A stretch of 34,297 nucleotides of DNA, from positions 1 through 34,297 of the forward strand of contig JAFMHB010000008.1 of NCBI GenBank assembly GCA_017854795.1, read 5' to 3'. This DNA is from Candidatus Nanopelagicales bacterium (GTDB taxonomy: Bacteria > Actinomycetota > Actinomycetes > S36-B12). A model generated the notes under the pieces. The model did not search any database. It had not been told where the DNA came from and saw nothing but the letters and a program-made list of their open reading frames with translations. Positions 1-9,415 of this stretch are shown one piece after another. Each line of letters begins with the position of its first letter. Position 1 is the stretch's first letter. Made by a program: the position numbers and the translations under genes.

Positions 1-2
1 GA

Positions 3-2009
3 GTCTGCCTCTGGGCTCCTCACGCCGACAAAGTTGAATTCTGTGTAATTACAGGCGATGTCACTCAGGGTTTCACGGAAACTAATTTCCTCCTCGAGCA
101 CAATGAGCGCGGTGCGCATTACTCCCAAATTCCTGGCATTGGTCCGGGGACAAGGTATGGCTTTCGGGTTCACGGTCCATGGGACCCCGAAAACGGAATG
201 CGTTTCAACCCGAATAAATTGCTCCTCGATCCCTATGCATTGGCGATCGTTGGAGAGCTTCGAAACAATCCTGCAATTTTTGATTACTCGATCGATGATC
301 CCTCATCAATGTCGACCCTTGATAGCAGGGATTTCGTTCCCCACAGTCTTATTGTTGCGTCGAACTTTGACTGGGAAGGTGACACACCTCTTCAACTCCC
401 GTGGAATGACACAGTCATCTACGAGGCCCATGTTAAAGGACTCACCTACTTGCACCCATCCGTCCCGGAGAATGAAAAGGGAACTTTTCGTGGACTGGCC
501 AACAAGGATGTGATCGATCACCTGCTTCATATCGGAGTTACTGCGGTTGAGCTCCTGCCCATCCAACATTTCGTCGATGAAACTCACCTCTTGGAAACCG
601 GACTTCCGAATTATTGGGGCTACAACACCATTGGCTTCTTTGCCCCGCATGCGAACTACGCGGCTACTGCGGGAAATCAGATTGACGACTTTAAATATAT
701 GGTGAAGCAACTTCACCGCGCAGGCATTGAAATCATTCTTGATGTTGTGTACAACCATTCAGCTGAGGGTGGTGCCTTGGGTCCCAGTCTGTCTTTCAAA
801 GGCATTAACAATAAAGATTTTTATCGGCTCACCGAAGGTGGGGAATATGTTAATTTCACAGGTTGCGGAAACACGATTAATGCGAATCAACCGCAGTCGC
901 TTCGACTAATCATGGACTCACTCCGCTATTGGGTAAATGAAATGCACGTAGATGGGTTTCGATTTGACCTTGCATCAACGTTGGCGCGTTCAAATGATGA
1001 AGTCGATACATTTGGCAATTTCTTGACCACGATTTCTCAGGATCCCATTTTACGGGAAACGAAACTCATTGCGGAACCATGGGATTTGGGGCCAAACGGT
1101 TATCAAGTCGGCTCATTCCCTTCCCCATGGAGTGAATGGAATGATAAATATCGGGACGATGTGCGGGATTACTGGCGAGGCGCAGGCGGGATTTCCGCCA
1201 TTGGCTGGCGACTCGCCGGTTCACAAGATCTCTTTGGCGGCAAAGCCCGGGACCAATACGCATCCATTAACTTCATAACAGCTCACGATGGTTTCACGTT
1301 GCTTGATTTGGTGAGCTTCAATGAAAAACACAATGAAGCCAATCTTGAGGAGAACCGCGATGGCACCAATAGCAATCGCTCCTATAACTTTGGCGTTGAA
1401 GGCACCAGTCGGGACACCACAATCGTGGAAACTCGGGCTCGAATGGTGCGAAATTACCTTGCAACTTTATTTCTCTCCGGTGGCATCCCCATGATGACGT
1501 CCGGCGATGAACTGCATAAGACCCAAAGAGGTAACAACAACGTCTACTGCCAAGACAATGATTATTCGTGGGTTAATTGGGACCTCGGCCAGCCAGAATG
1601 GGACCTCATCGACTTTGTTGCAACTTTGGCCCATATTCGTCGGTCGCACCCAATGCTTCGACAGCGTCATTATTTCCGAGGCGAGCCAAATTATGATGGT
1701 GGAGCGAAAGACCTGGCGTGGTTCGAACCCAACGGGCAAGAGATCACGGACTGGCACCACGGCGATCACACGTCAATTGGCATGTTTCTTTCTCATGGTG
1801 ACAACAATGAAGCAAATATTTTTGCTATTTTTCACGCGGGTGTTGACCAACTGGAATTTACACTCCCCACCGTCCCCAATGCGCAAATCTTTGAGGCAAT
1901 TCTGGATAGCAACTCAAACAATGGAGCACCCATTGAGGGTTTCTATTCTGCGGGGACAGTATTTGTTTGCCATCCGCGTTCAACCTACGTATTCACTACT
2001 CAGAATTAA
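3..2009 (+). CDS. glgX: Glycogen debranching enzyme GlgX (5' end outside window)
   Basis: Isoamylase-type GH13 enzyme that hydrolyses alpha-1,6 branches in glycogen-like glucans in the cytoplasm. The reading frame is open from base 3, and the residues before the first internal ATG (198) already look like the N-terminal CBM48 domain (VCLWAPHADKVEF, then HYSQIPGIGPGTRYGFRVHG). About 668 residues are present, so only some 20-40 are missing on the left. The GH13 motifs are intact: region I DVVYNHSAEG, region II GFRFDLA with the nucleophile Asp at 966-968, region III IAEPWD with the acid/base Glu at 1074-1076, and region IV ITAHDGF with Asp at 1287-1289. It lies upstream of glgE and glgB, which fits a glucan storage locus. 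A 65-base spacer with its own promoter signal separates it from glgE. TreX- and GlgX-like members cannot be told apart from this sequence. Confidence 0.95.
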   Translation, partial: VCLWAPHADKVEFCVITGDVTQGFTETNFLLEHNERGAHYSQIPGIGPGTRYGFRVHGPWDPENGMRFNPNKLLLDPYALAIVGELRNNPAIFDYSIDDPSSMSTLDSRDFVPHSLIVASNFDWEGDTPLQLPWNDTVIYEAHVKGLTYLHPSVPENEKGTFRGLANKDVIDHLLHIGVTAVELLPIQHFVDETHLLETGLPNYWGYNTIGFFAPHANYAATAGNQIDDFKYMVKQLHRAGIEIILDVVYNHSAEGGALGPSLSFKGINNKDFYRLTEGGEYVNFTGCGNTINANQPQSLRLIMDSLRYWVNEMHVDGFRFDLASTLARSNDEVDTFGNFLTTISQDPILRETKLIAEPWDLGPNGYQVGSFPSPWSEWNDKYRDDVRDYWRGAGGISAIGWRLAGSQDLFGGKARDQYASINFITAHDGFTLLDLVSFNEKHNEANLEENRDGTNSNRSYNFGVEGTSRDTTIVETRARMVRNYLATLFLSGGIPMMTSGDELHKTQRGNNNVYCQDNDYSWVNWDLGQPEWDLIDFVATLAHIRRSHPMLRQRHYFRGEPNYDGGAKDLAWFEPNGQEITDWHHGDHTSIGMFLSHGDNNEANIFAIFHAGVDQLEFTLPTVPNAQIFEAILDSNSNNGAPIEGFYSAGTVFVCHPRSTYVFTTQN

Positions 2010-2062
2010 TCCAGAATGAATAACCCAGCTTGAATTCACCAGAATCTGTGTCGACGCTCCGC

Positions 2063-2068
2063 TAATCT
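2063..2068 (+). promoter_or_regulatory. -10 hexamer of a leaderless glgE promoter
   Basis: TAATCT, then CATCAC, then the glgE ATG at 2075. A TANNNT hexamer ending 6 bases before the start codon places transcription initiation at the ATG itself. No Shine-Dalgarno sequence is visible. This also favours the ATG at 2075 over the later in-frame ATG at 2087. No clear -35 box is seen. Confidence 0.55.
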
Positions 2069-2074
2069 CATCAC

Positions 2075-4117
2075 ATGGTTCACGCAATGCCCTTGGCATC
2101 GACTCCCAAAAGATTTACCGTGTGCGACGTCTCCCCCGTGGTCGAGTGCGGAGCCTATCCCGCAAAAGCTGCCGAACACGAAATCATTCCATTCCGTGCG
2201 ACCGCTTTCCGCGAAGGTCATGACTGTATCGGGGTCGAACTCACATTAACCGGTCCAAGCGGAGAGATCAGCGGCCCTTTCCCTATGTCCAATCTCCATG
2301 GAGGCGATCAATTCGGGACACACTTCGCCGCTTCCACCATCGGAAATTGGAGTTTCAGTATCACGGTCTGGAGTGATCCACTCACGACTTGGCGTCGTAG
2401 GGCCGAGATCAAGATCCCCGCGGGGCTAGACGTCGATCGTGAACTCCGTGAGGGTGCTTCTTTGATTGAGCAAATAGTAGGAGAGTTGAATGCGCGAGAT
2501 AGGAAGTTTGTGATCAGCGCACTAATAACGATGCGCGATACTGCCCTGCCAGACAACGTGAGGTACGCCGCGGCCACAGATCTCGCAGTTACACAACTTT
2601 TCGAAAAACATCCAATTCGAGAATATGCGTGTGACTATGGCCCTTGGCCACTCCTTGTTGAGCGCCGCAGATCCCTTGTTGGATCATGGTATGAATTCTT
2701 TCCACGCAGCGAAGGCGCAACTCTGGACCCTATGAAATCAGGGACTTTTTCCAGTGCGGAATTAATTCTTCCTCACATTGCTGAAATGGGTTTTGATGTT
2801 GTTTACCTGCCACCCATCCATCCCATCGGGGTGGAAAACCGTAAGGGTCCCAACAACACCCTCTTATCTGGTCCAAGCGATCCCGGCTCTCCTTGGGCAA
2901 TTGGATCAGCACTGGGTGGACATGACAGCGTCAACCCTGATCTGGGAACACTTGATGACTTTGTCCACTTCGTCAGTGTCGCAAACAAATTGCACTTGGA
3001 AATTGCTTTGGATCTAGCACTGCAATGTGCTCCTGATCATCCGTGGGTTTCTAGCCATCCAGAATGGTTTACACACCGTGCAGACGGGACCATTGCTTAC
3101 GCTGAGAATCCACCGAAGAAATATCAAGATATCTATCCGCTCAATTTTGATAACGACCCCGATGGCCTCTACCGTGAGATTGAGCGAATTGTTCTTTTCT
3201 GGATCCAAGCAGGTGTGCACATTTTTCGGGTCGACAATCCACACACGAAACCAGTTTGGTTCTGGCACAGGCTGATCAGCGCCATTAACACCAAGCACCC
3301 TCAGGTTATATTTCTCGCGGAGGCATTCACCGGCGAGCCCATGATGCGAACCCTGGCGCAAGTTGGGTTCCAGCAGTCTTATACCTATTTCACATGGAAA
3401 AATTCCAAGTGGGAACTGGAGGAATATCTCACTGAACTTGCTGGGCCTAAGTCGGTGTATATGCGACCGAACCTTTTTACAAATACCCCTGACATATTGA
3501 GCGAATACCTGCAGTTGGGCATTCCCGCGGCATTCGCAGTGAGAGCCACGCTGGCGGCCACTTTGTCTCCCACCTATGGAATATATAAAGGTTTCGAATT
3601 TTACGAACACCTAGCACTGCACCCCGGAAGTGAAGAATACCTCGACAGCGAAAAATTCCAGTTACGCCCACGCGAGGCGAATTTTGCACCAGAGACTGGA
3701 CCTAACTTAATCCCGTATCTGACGTTACTCAATGAGATTCGACGCAGTAACCCAGCACTGCAGGAATTACGAACACTTCGTTTTCACCCCACCGACTCCC
3801 CTGAAATCATCGCATTCTCAAAACGCGGCGGCAAGAATGGTACGGATGTAATCTTGTGCGTTTGTAACACGGATCCAGTGAACGAGCATTCAACGATCGT
3901 TCACTGGAACATGCATGAACTCGGTCTGCATTGGGGTCACGACTTCGCGGTCACGGATCACATAAGTGGAAGTACTTGGCGTTGGAATGAGCACACTTTC
4001 GTCAAATTGAATCCCACTATTGAAGTTGCACACATCACGAAAATTATTTCACCCCTGGAGCCGCTCACAGTCTTCACTGAGGCACAATCGACAGTCGCAG
4101 AAGTGAAAAATCAATGA
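2075..4117 (+). CDS. glgE: Alpha-1,4-glucan:maltose-1-phosphate maltosyltransferase GlgE
   Basis: Transfers maltosyl units from alpha-maltose-1-phosphate to the non-reducing ends of alpha-1,4-glucans (GH13_3, GlgE pathway, cytoplasm). The 680 residues match the usual 670-700 of actinobacterial GlgE. Family hallmarks are WYEFFPRSEG, GFDVVYLPPIHPIG, NPPKKYQDIYP, FRVDNPHTKP with the nucleophile Asp387 (codon 3233-3235), FLAEAF with the acid/base Glu416 (codon 3320-3322), and GFQQSYTYFTW. The N-terminal beta domain (REGHD, TTWRRRAEIKIPAGLD) is complete. The last 4 bases overlap glgB (ATGA), so the two are translationally coupled. In M. tuberculosis glgE and glgB are likewise adjacent. The other enzymes of the route (TreS, maltokinase) are not in the window, so the donor must be made by genes elsewhere. 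Confidence 0.97.
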   Translation: MVHAMPLASTPKRFTVCDVSPVVECGAYPAKAAEHEIIPFRATAFREGHDCIGVELTLTGPSGEISGPFPMSNLHGGDQFGTHFAASTIGNWSFSITVWSDPLTTWRRRAEIKIPAGLDVDRELREGASLIEQIVGELNARDRKFVISALITMRDTALPDNVRYAAATDLAVTQLFEKHPIREYACDYGPWPLLVERRRSLVGSWYEFFPRSEGATLDPMKSGTFSSAELILPHIAEMGFDVVYLPPIHPIGVENRKGPNNTLLSGPSDPGSPWAIGSALGGHDSVNPDLGTLDDFVHFVSVANKLHLEIALDLALQCAPDHPWVSSHPEWFTHRADGTIAYAENPPKKYQDIYPLNFDNDPDGLYREIERIVLFWIQAGVHIFRVDNPHTKPVWFWHRLISAINTKHPQVIFLAEAFTGEPMMRTLAQVGFQQSYTYFTWKNSKWELEEYLTELAGPKSVYMRPNLFTNTPDILSEYLQLGIPAAFAVRATLAATLSPTYGIYKGFEFYEHLALHPGSEEYLDSEKFQLRPREANFAPETGPNLIPYLTLLNEIRRSNPALQELRTLRFHPTDSPEIIAFSKRGGKNGTDVILCVCNTDPVNEHSTIVHWNMHELGLHWGHDFAVTDHISGSTWRWNEHTFVKLNPTIEVAHITKIISPLEPLTVFTEAQSTVAEVKNQ

Positions 4118-6279
4118 ACATCCCCGATCAAGAATTAGACAGGCTTCTCAATGGTTCGCACTTTGACCCGCACTCGCTGCTAGGCAGGCATATCAGAGAT
4201 GGTCAATCAAACTTTCGAATCATCAAACCAGGTGCTCTGTCGGTAGACCTTCACATTGGTGAATCCACATTTCCGATGATTGCGGAGGCACCGGGTGTCT
4301 GGTTCAGGTCAATCTCCGCTCGAGAATGTGACATGAGCTCCTATTCGTATGAAACCCAATACGAAACGGGAAGTTTTCACAGTTATGACCCATTTGCTTT
4401 CTTACCTACCCTAGGGGATACCGATCTCCACTTGATAAGCGAAGGACGACATGAACAATTGTGGCAGGTACTCGGGGCTCACCCACGGTCCCTGAAACTA
4501 GGCGATATCGATGTTATTGGCACTGCCTTTTCCGTGTGGGCGCCAAATGCCCGAGGTGTTCGAGTGGTCGGTGATTTCAATTATTGGGACGGGTCCGCTC
4601 ACCCAATGCGAACTTTAGGCTCTTCAGGAGTCTGGGAGATTTTCATTCCTGGCGTAGTCCCCGGATCAACCTATAAATTTAGCATTCTGGACCACTATGG
4701 GAATTGGCACACTAGAGCAGACCCCATGGCATTTGCAACACAGATCCCACCAGAAAACGCATCAATAGTTACTCAGTCTCAATATGTTTGGGGTGACACT
4801 GATTGGCTCGATAGGCGCGGGAGCCTTAATCCACATGTGCAACCTATGACCACTTATGAAGTGCATTTGGGTTCCTGGAGATTGGGCTTGGATTACCTGA
4901 GCCTTGCACGTGAACTCGTTGACCACGTGAGCTCTTCTGGGTTCACACACGTTGAACTCATGCCCGTCGCTGAGCACCCGTTCGGACCTTCGTGGGGTTA
5001 TCAGGTCACTTCCTACTACGCCCCCACTTCACGTTTTGGCACTCCCGACGAGTTTCGGTACCTTGTTGATGCCTTACACCAAAATGGAATAGGCGTGATT
5101 CTTGACTGGGTCCCCGCGCACTTCCCTAAAGATGAATGGGCACTCGCGAATTTCGATGGCACCCACCTCTATGAACATGCAGACCCACGTCTGGGACAAC
5201 ACCCGGACTGGGGAACACTCATTTTTGATTATGGACGCAATGAAGTGCGAAATTTCCTAGTGGCAAACGCCGTGTATTGGCTCGAGGAATTTCATATTGA
5301 TGGGCTAAGGGTTGACGCTGTGACATCAATGCTTTACCTCGACTATTCACGCGAAGTCGGTCAGTGGCTCCCCAATCAATATGGGGGCAACGAAAATCTT
5401 GATGCGGTGACATTTCTCCAAGAGATGAATGCAACCGTTTATCGCCGAGTCCCAGGTGTGATCACAATCGCTGAGGAATCGACGTCTTGGCCCGGCGTCA
5501 CTCGGTCCACGGATCTCGGCGGTTTGGGATTTGGATTCAAGTGGAATATGGGCTGGATGCATGACTCTCTCGGATACGTCCAGCACGAAAGCATTCATCG
5601 AAAATATCATCATGACGAGATGACTTTCAGTTTGATGTATTCCTTCAACGAGAACTTCGTTTTACCCTTCTCCCATGACGAGGTTGTCCATGGAAAAGGT
5701 TCGCTCATCGCACGGATGCCCGGTGACCGTTGGCAAGCACTCGCGAATTTACGAGCATATCTGGCATTTATGTGGGCCCATCCAGGGAAAAAGTTGCTAT
5801 TCATGGGATCTGAATTTGCGCAATCAAGTGAGTGGTCAAGTGAACAGGGATTGGATTGGCACCTCTTACAGTTTGAAGAGCACCAAGGAATTTTGCGAAC
5901 CGTCTCCGATCTCAACGATCTCTATACGCGTAGTCGTTCGTTATGGGAGCGCGACAGCGACCCTCGCGGGTTCGAATGGATCGATAGCGGAAATACTGAA
6001 GCCAATATTTTTAGTTGGATTCGTTGGTCCGATCACGGTGAATGCATGGCGTTTATTGCGAACTTCTCGCCAAGGGTTCATCATGATTTCCCTCTTGCCT
6101 TGCCCAAGCCGGGGACATGGAAGGAAGTTCTCAACACCGATTCTTCTTACTACGGTGGTAGCGGCGTGGGGAACCTCGGAAACATCGAGGCGATACCTAC
6201 CGAGTGGTCAGGCAAACCAGCACTTGCTCGGATAACGGTCCCGCCCCTTGCCGCTATCTTCTTTGAATTTACTCATTAA
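4114..6279 (+). CDS. glgB: 1,4-alpha-glucan branching enzyme GlgB
   Basis: Cuts alpha-1,4 chains and rejoins them as alpha-1,6 branches, acting on the linear glucan made by GlgE. At 721 residues it is full length. The N1 domain begins with the signature HFDPHSLLGRH. The CBM48 domain follows (FSVWAPNARGVRVVGDFNYWDG, roughly 140-240), then the GH13_9 catalytic barrel. Catalytic motifs are GLRVDAV with the nucleophile Asp401 (codon 5314-5316), IAEESTSWP with the acid/base Glu454 (codon 5473-5475), and SHDEVVHGKGS near the end of the barrel. The start ATG overlaps the glgE stop by 4 bases. The stop codon TAA (6277-6279) overlaps the stop codon of the convergent thioredoxin gene, so there is no intergenic space at its 3' end. 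Confidence 0.98.
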   Translation: MNIPDQELDRLLNGSHFDPHSLLGRHIRDGQSNFRIIKPGALSVDLHIGESTFPMIAEAPGVWFRSISARECDMSSYSYETQYETGSFHSYDPFAFLPTLGDTDLHLISEGRHEQLWQVLGAHPRSLKLGDIDVIGTAFSVWAPNARGVRVVGDFNYWDGSAHPMRTLGSSGVWEIFIPGVVPGSTYKFSILDHYGNWHTRADPMAFATQIPPENASIVTQSQYVWGDTDWLDRRGSLNPHVQPMTTYEVHLGSWRLGLDYLSLARELVDHVSSSGFTHVELMPVAEHPFGPSWGYQVTSYYAPTSRFGTPDEFRYLVDALHQNGIGVILDWVPAHFPKDEWALANFDGTHLYEHADPRLGQHPDWGTLIFDYGRNEVRNFLVANAVYWLEEFHIDGLRVDAVTSMLYLDYSREVGQWLPNQYGGNENLDAVTFLQEMNATVYRRVPGVITIAEESTSWPGVTRSTDLGGLGFGFKWNMGWMHDSLGYVQHESIHRKYHHDEMTFSLMYSFNENFVLPFSHDEVVHGKGSLIARMPGDRWQALANLRAYLAFMWAHPGKKLLFMGSEFAQSSEWSSEQGLDWHLLQFEEHQGILRTVSDLNDLYTRSRSLWERDSDPRGFEWIDSGNTEANIFSWIRWSDHGECMAFIANFSPRVHHDFPLALPKPGTWKEVLNTDSSYYGGSGVGNLGNIEAIPTEWSGKPALARITVPPLAAIFFEFTH

Positions 6280-7145
6280 AAAAGCGCATTAGCCAATGCG
6301 ATGCGAGCACCGGGAACACTGGGGTCTTCACCTGCAAGAGCAAAGTATTCAACGAGACGAGTGCGGGCAAGTTCACGCTCGGCACCGCTGGAGATCTGAA
6401 CGGCTTGGATCGCCGCAGCCAAAGCGCTCTCCCAATTACCCCCTGCCGCAGCAAGATCTGCGGTGACGAGTAAGTCATCAAATGAATCACCCTGTGGTGG
6501 CTCCACCCCGTCCGTACGCTCAAAAATTCCGACCATGATCAATCCACCTTGAGCATCAAGATCACCAGGTTCACTGTCAAGGATTCCTTGATAAGCCTTT
6601 GTTGCCAAGCCCCAGTCCCCTGCATTCACCGCGTCCACGGCTGCATCAAATCGCGGATCCGCCGTCTCTTCAACCTCAACATCGAGCAAGTCTTTTACCT
6701 CACCCGAACCCGCTGGGCTGAGCCCTTGCTCTGCCGCAAGTTCTAGTAGTTTTTCGAATATTTGTTTGACCTGATCTTTCGGGTACGCCCCTTGGAAAAG
6801 GGGGATTAATTGCCCCTTGATAACGGCGAATACGGAGGGAATTGACTGCACTTGAAGAGCTTGGGAAATAGACGGTTCGGCATCGGCGTCCACCTTGGCG
6901 ATGAGAAGTCGGCCGGCGTACTCAATTGCTAGCTCTTCAAGGATGGGTGACAGTTGTTTGCACGGGCCGCACCATGTAGCCCACACATCAATGATGACGG
7001 GGATTGATTCTGAAGCCTTGAGAATAAGTGTTTCGAATCCCTCGGTCGTAACATCAATGACGGGTGAGTCTCCAGCGCGTGCCGGTGCCTTCTTGGCACC
7101 TAATGAAGAAAGGTCAACTGCTCCGGCAAATGAAGGGGTACTCAT
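6276..7145 (-). CDS. Thioredoxin-domain/TPR protein, CnoX (YbbN)-like
   Basis: A 289-residue cytoplasmic protein. An N-terminal thioredoxin fold (about 28-135) carries a complete active site WATWCGPCK (Cys59 and Cys62) and the cis-proline segment SIPSVFAV. The C-terminal half (about 165-285) is made of helical pairs such as FDAAVDAVNAGDWGLATKAYQGIL and resembles tetratricopeptide repeats. This two-domain layout is that of CnoX/YbbN, which protects substrates of chaperones under oxidative stress. E. coli YbbN lacks a normal CxxC, so this member could keep redox activity. It lies 14 bases behind meaB, downstream of a thiolase. In M. tuberculosis the homologous thioredoxin (Rv1324) also follows the thiolase fadA4, so the linkage is old. 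A CACAAT hexamer 6 bases before the ATG may provide a leaderless promoter. Confidence 0.88.
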   Translation of the reverse strand: MSTPSFAGAVDLSSLGAKKAPARAGDSPVIDVTTEGFETLILKASESIPVIIDVWATWCGPCKQLSPILEELAIEYAGRLLIAKVDADAEPSISQALQVQSIPSVFAVIKGQLIPLFQGAYPKDQVKQIFEKLLELAAEQGLSPAGSGEVKDLLDVEVEETADPRFDAAVDAVNAGDWGLATKAYQGILDSEPGDLDAQGGLIMVGIFERTDGVEPPQGDSFDDLLVTADLAAAGGNWESALAAAIQAVQISSGAERELARTRLVEYFALAGEDPSVPGARIALANALF

Positions 7146-7151
7146 GGTCCT

Positions 7152-7157
7152 ATTGTG
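7152..7157 (-). promoter_or_regulatory. Possible -10 hexamer before the thioredoxin/TPR gene
   Basis: On the minus strand CACAAT is followed by AGGACC and the ATG. The 6-base spacing equals that of the clearer leaderless promoters in this window, but the first base departs from TANNNT. The same CACAATAGG string precedes the gene at 16970. AGGA here is too close to the ATG to serve as a normal ribosome binding site. Confidence 0.3.
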
Positions 7158-7159
7158 GC

Positions 7160-8092
7160 TTATGACCCTGCTTTTATCGCATTGCGGATCAGATCACAGG
7201 CTTGGTCCTCGCTCAATTCCCCTGCAGCACAATGAACCGCCACGTCTTGCTGTGATTCAATTTCCTGAGCCTTGAGCGCTAAGTCGTTCATGGTTCGGGC
7301 CAAAAGCGACTCACGAATTCGTCCGATTCGCTTCTGTTCAAGCAAACCTTGATCCACGAGGTAGGCATAATGTTGGGAGATCGATTCGCACAACTCGACG
7401 AATCCCGATCCATCCGTTGCAATGGTGGGTATCACCGGCGTCTCCCAACCTGAACCGCTCGGAGCCGCCGAAACCATGGAGAGCATCCCCTTGAGTTCGC
7501 GCACGGTTGCATCAGCACCGGGGCGATCCGATTTGTTTACCGTGAAAATATCTGCGATCTCTAAAATTCCTGCTTTGGCGGCCTGAATGCCGTCGCCTGC
7601 ACCGGGTGCAGCAATAACAATTGATGTATCAGCCATTTTGGCAATTTCGATTTCGGATTGACCAACTCCGACCGTCTCAATAATTATTAGGTCAAAACCG
7701 GCAGCGGAAATCACTTTCAGCACACTGTAGATAGTTCCTGTTAGCCCACCGAGGTGGCCTCGAGATGCCAGAGAACGGATAAAAACCCCGGAATCCAAAG
7801 CGTGATCTTGCATTCGGATTCGATCGCCAAGGAGAGCGCCCTTACTAAAGGTCGATGACGGATCAACCGCCAGAACTGCAACACTTTTACCTTCGCTGCG
7901 CAATTGAGTGATCAACGCTGAGGTGGACGTGGATTTACCCACCCCTGGCGGTCCAGTAATGCCCACAATATGAGCACTCGGGGTCGGCATGGACGCGAGT
8001 AATTGCGTTGAACCCGTTCCAGAGTTTTCAACCAGCGTTATTTGCTGAGCCAACTCTCGAATCTTGTCTCCGCTTACTTCGCCTGATTTCAT
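7160..8092 (-). CDS. meaB: MeaB/ArgK-type GTPase, chaperone of B12-dependent acyl-CoA mutases
   Basis: G3E-family P-loop GTPase that gates adenosylcobalamin loading and protects B12-dependent acyl-CoA mutases. The 310 residues carry Walker A GPPGVGKST (47-55), the family segment VDPSSTFSKGALLGDRIRM, IETVGVGQSE (switch region), and the guanine-specificity motif NKSD (186-189). Only one B12 mutase is seen in the window, the ethylmalonyl-CoA mutase at 14929-16881, so it is the obvious client, although a methylmalonyl-CoA mutase elsewhere could also be served. The gene lies 33 bases behind the thiolase. It shows no ribosome binding site but has TAACCT exactly 6 bases before the ATG, suggesting an extra leaderless start. 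Confidence 0.95.
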   Translation of the reverse strand: MKSGEVSGDKIRELAQQITLVENSGTGSTQLLASMPTPSAHIVGITGPPGVGKSTSTSALITQLRSEGKSVAVLAVDPSSTFSKGALLGDRIRMQDHALDSGVFIRSLASRGHLGGLTGTIYSVLKVISAAGFDLIIIETVGVGQSEIEIAKMADTSIVIAAPGAGDGIQAAKAGILEIADIFTVNKSDRPGADATVRELKGMLSMVSAAPSGSGWETPVIPTIATDGSGFVELCESISQHYAYLVDQGLLEQKRIGRIRESLLARTMNDLALKAQEIESQQDVAVHCAAGELSEDQACDLIRNAIKAGS

Positions 8093-8098
8093 GTCACA

Positions 8099-8104
8099 AG
8101 GTTA
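8099..8104 (-). promoter_or_regulatory. -10 hexamer of a possible internal leaderless meaB promoter
   Basis: Minus strand TAACCT, then TGTGAC, then the meaB ATG. It lies in the 33-base gap after the thiolase stop codon. It matches TANNNT with the 6-base spacing seen at other genes here, and no Shine-Dalgarno sequence is present. Confidence 0.45.
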
Positions 8105-8125
8105 TTGGCATGGCTTGGCCTCATG

Positions 8126-9346
8126 TCAGGGGACACGAATGAGTAGCGCGTCTCCTTGCCCTCCTCCGCCACACAATCCGGCGGCTCCAATACCGCCACC
8201 ACGTCGGCGCAATTCATGGGCTAGGTGGAGAACCAGCCGCGCACCGGATGCGCCCACTGGGTGTCCAAGTGCAATCGCACCACCGTTGACATTCACGTGG
8301 TCAATATCGGCTTTGGCGCCTTCGTCGGTAAGGATCCGCGAGGAAATTATGGAAACCGCCGCAAATGCCTCATTTATTTCAAATAGATCAATGTCGGCAA
8401 GGCTAAGGCCTGCTCGTTGCGCCGCGGCCAAGATCGCTCTCGCTGGCTGTTCATGCAGGCTGGTGTCAGGGCCTGCCACATTGCCATGTGCGCCAATTTC
8501 AGCCAACCAGGTTAGCCCCAACTCGACCGCCTTACTTTTACTCATGACAACAACAGCGGCAGCACCATCAGATATTTGTGACGCATTTCCGGCGGTAACG
8601 GTGCCTTCGTTACTGAATGCCGGACGAAGTCCGGCGAGGCTTTGTGCGGTGGTCTCTTCTCGAATACCTTCGTCCATGGACACGATGATGGGATCGCCCT
8701 TACGAGCGGGTACGTGAACTGGGACGATCTCGCTTGCGAAAAGTTCGCGCGCAGCCGCGGCACGTTGATGCGATCTCGCAGCAACATCATCTTGTTCTTC
8801 ACGACTGAGGTCATAGCGTTGGTTGTACCGTTCGGTTCCTGCACCCATAGCCTCTTGATCGAATGAGCAGGTCAGTCCGTCAACCGACATTGAGTCCGCC
8901 ATAGTCCATTCACCAAACTTGACCCCCTCACGCGAACCAATAAGCAAGTGTGGCGCTTGAGTCATTGATTCCATGCCACCTGCGACAACACATTGTGCTT
9001 CACCCGCGCGGATCAGTTGATCGGCGAGAGCAATTGCATCAAGGCCTGAAAGACACATTTTGTTAATCGTCAGTGCTGGGACATTCATGCTTATGCCACC
9101 AAGTACTGCGGCCTGTCGAGCTGCGTTTTGTCCCGCGCCAGCTTGTAGAACCTGACCCATGATCACGTAATCCACCTCGGATGCGGGAACTCCAGCGCGG
9201 TCAAGTGCTCCCGCTATTGCGGCACCGCCCAGTTGCGCGCTCGACATGGATTTGAGCGCACCTAACAGCCTTCCTACCGGCGTGCGGGCCCCCTCAATGA
9301 TAACGCTGGGTTCAAAATCGCCGCTTGTAATTCTGGGTTGCGTCAT
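8126..9346 (-). CDS. Acetyl-CoA C-acetyltransferase (thiolase)
   Basis: Condenses two acetyl-CoA to acetoacetyl-CoA, the entry step of the ethylmalonyl-CoA route, or cleaves it in the reverse direction. With the start at 9346 it has 406 residues, normal for this family. The start is chosen because AAGGAG lies 5 bases upstream on the minus strand and the protein then begins MTQPRI; 41 further upstream in-frame codons do not look coding. Catalytic residues are the nucleophile Cys98 in [10 protein letters not shown], His362 in [10 protein letters not shown], and Cys392 in [11 protein letters not shown], with NEAFA also present. The first gene of thiolase-meaB-thioredoxin, it is divergent from mce across 69 bases. 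The M. tuberculosis counterpart in this position is fadA4. A wider beta-ketothiolase specificity cannot be excluded. Confidence 0.95.
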   Translation of the reverse strand: MTQPRITSGDFEPSVIIEGARTPVGRLLGALKSMSSAQLGGAAIAGALDRAGVPASEVDYVIMGQVLQAGAGQNAARQAAVLGGISMNVPALTINKMCLSGLDAIALADQLIRAGEAQCVVAGGMESMTQAPHLLIGSREGVKFGEWTMADSMSVDGLTCSFDQEAMGAGTERYNQRYDLSREEQDDVAARSHQRAAAARELFASEIVPVHVPARKGDPIIVSMDEGIREETTAQSLAGLRPAFSNEGTVTAGNASQISDGAAAVVVMSKSKAVELGLTWLAEIGAHGNVAGPDTSLHEQPARAILAAAQRAGLSLADIDLFEINEAFAAVSIISSRILTDEGAKADIDHVNVNGGAIALGHPVGASGARLVLHLAHELRRRGGGIGAAGLCGGGGQGDALLIRVP

Positions 9347-9403
9347 GCTGACTCCTTGGCTTAAACACTCGTGGGCACTTTGGCCCGCTGTACCTCGCAA
9401 ATG

Positions 9404-9409
9404 TACATT
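9404..9409 (+). promoter_or_regulatory. -10 hexamer of a leaderless mce promoter
   Basis: TACATT, then AGTGGC, then ATG at 9416. It lies in the 69-base divergent region shared with the thiolase gene. No Shine-Dalgarno sequence precedes this ATG. The site supports a start at 9416 rather than the in-frame ATGs at 9371 and 9401. Confidence 0.55.
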
Positions 9410-9415
9410 AGTGGC

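Noticed and set aside
3014-3689. Minus-strand open frames of 60-200 codons inside glgE
   Set aside because: They are shadows of the glgE reading frame; composition is unlike real proteins and no start signal exists.
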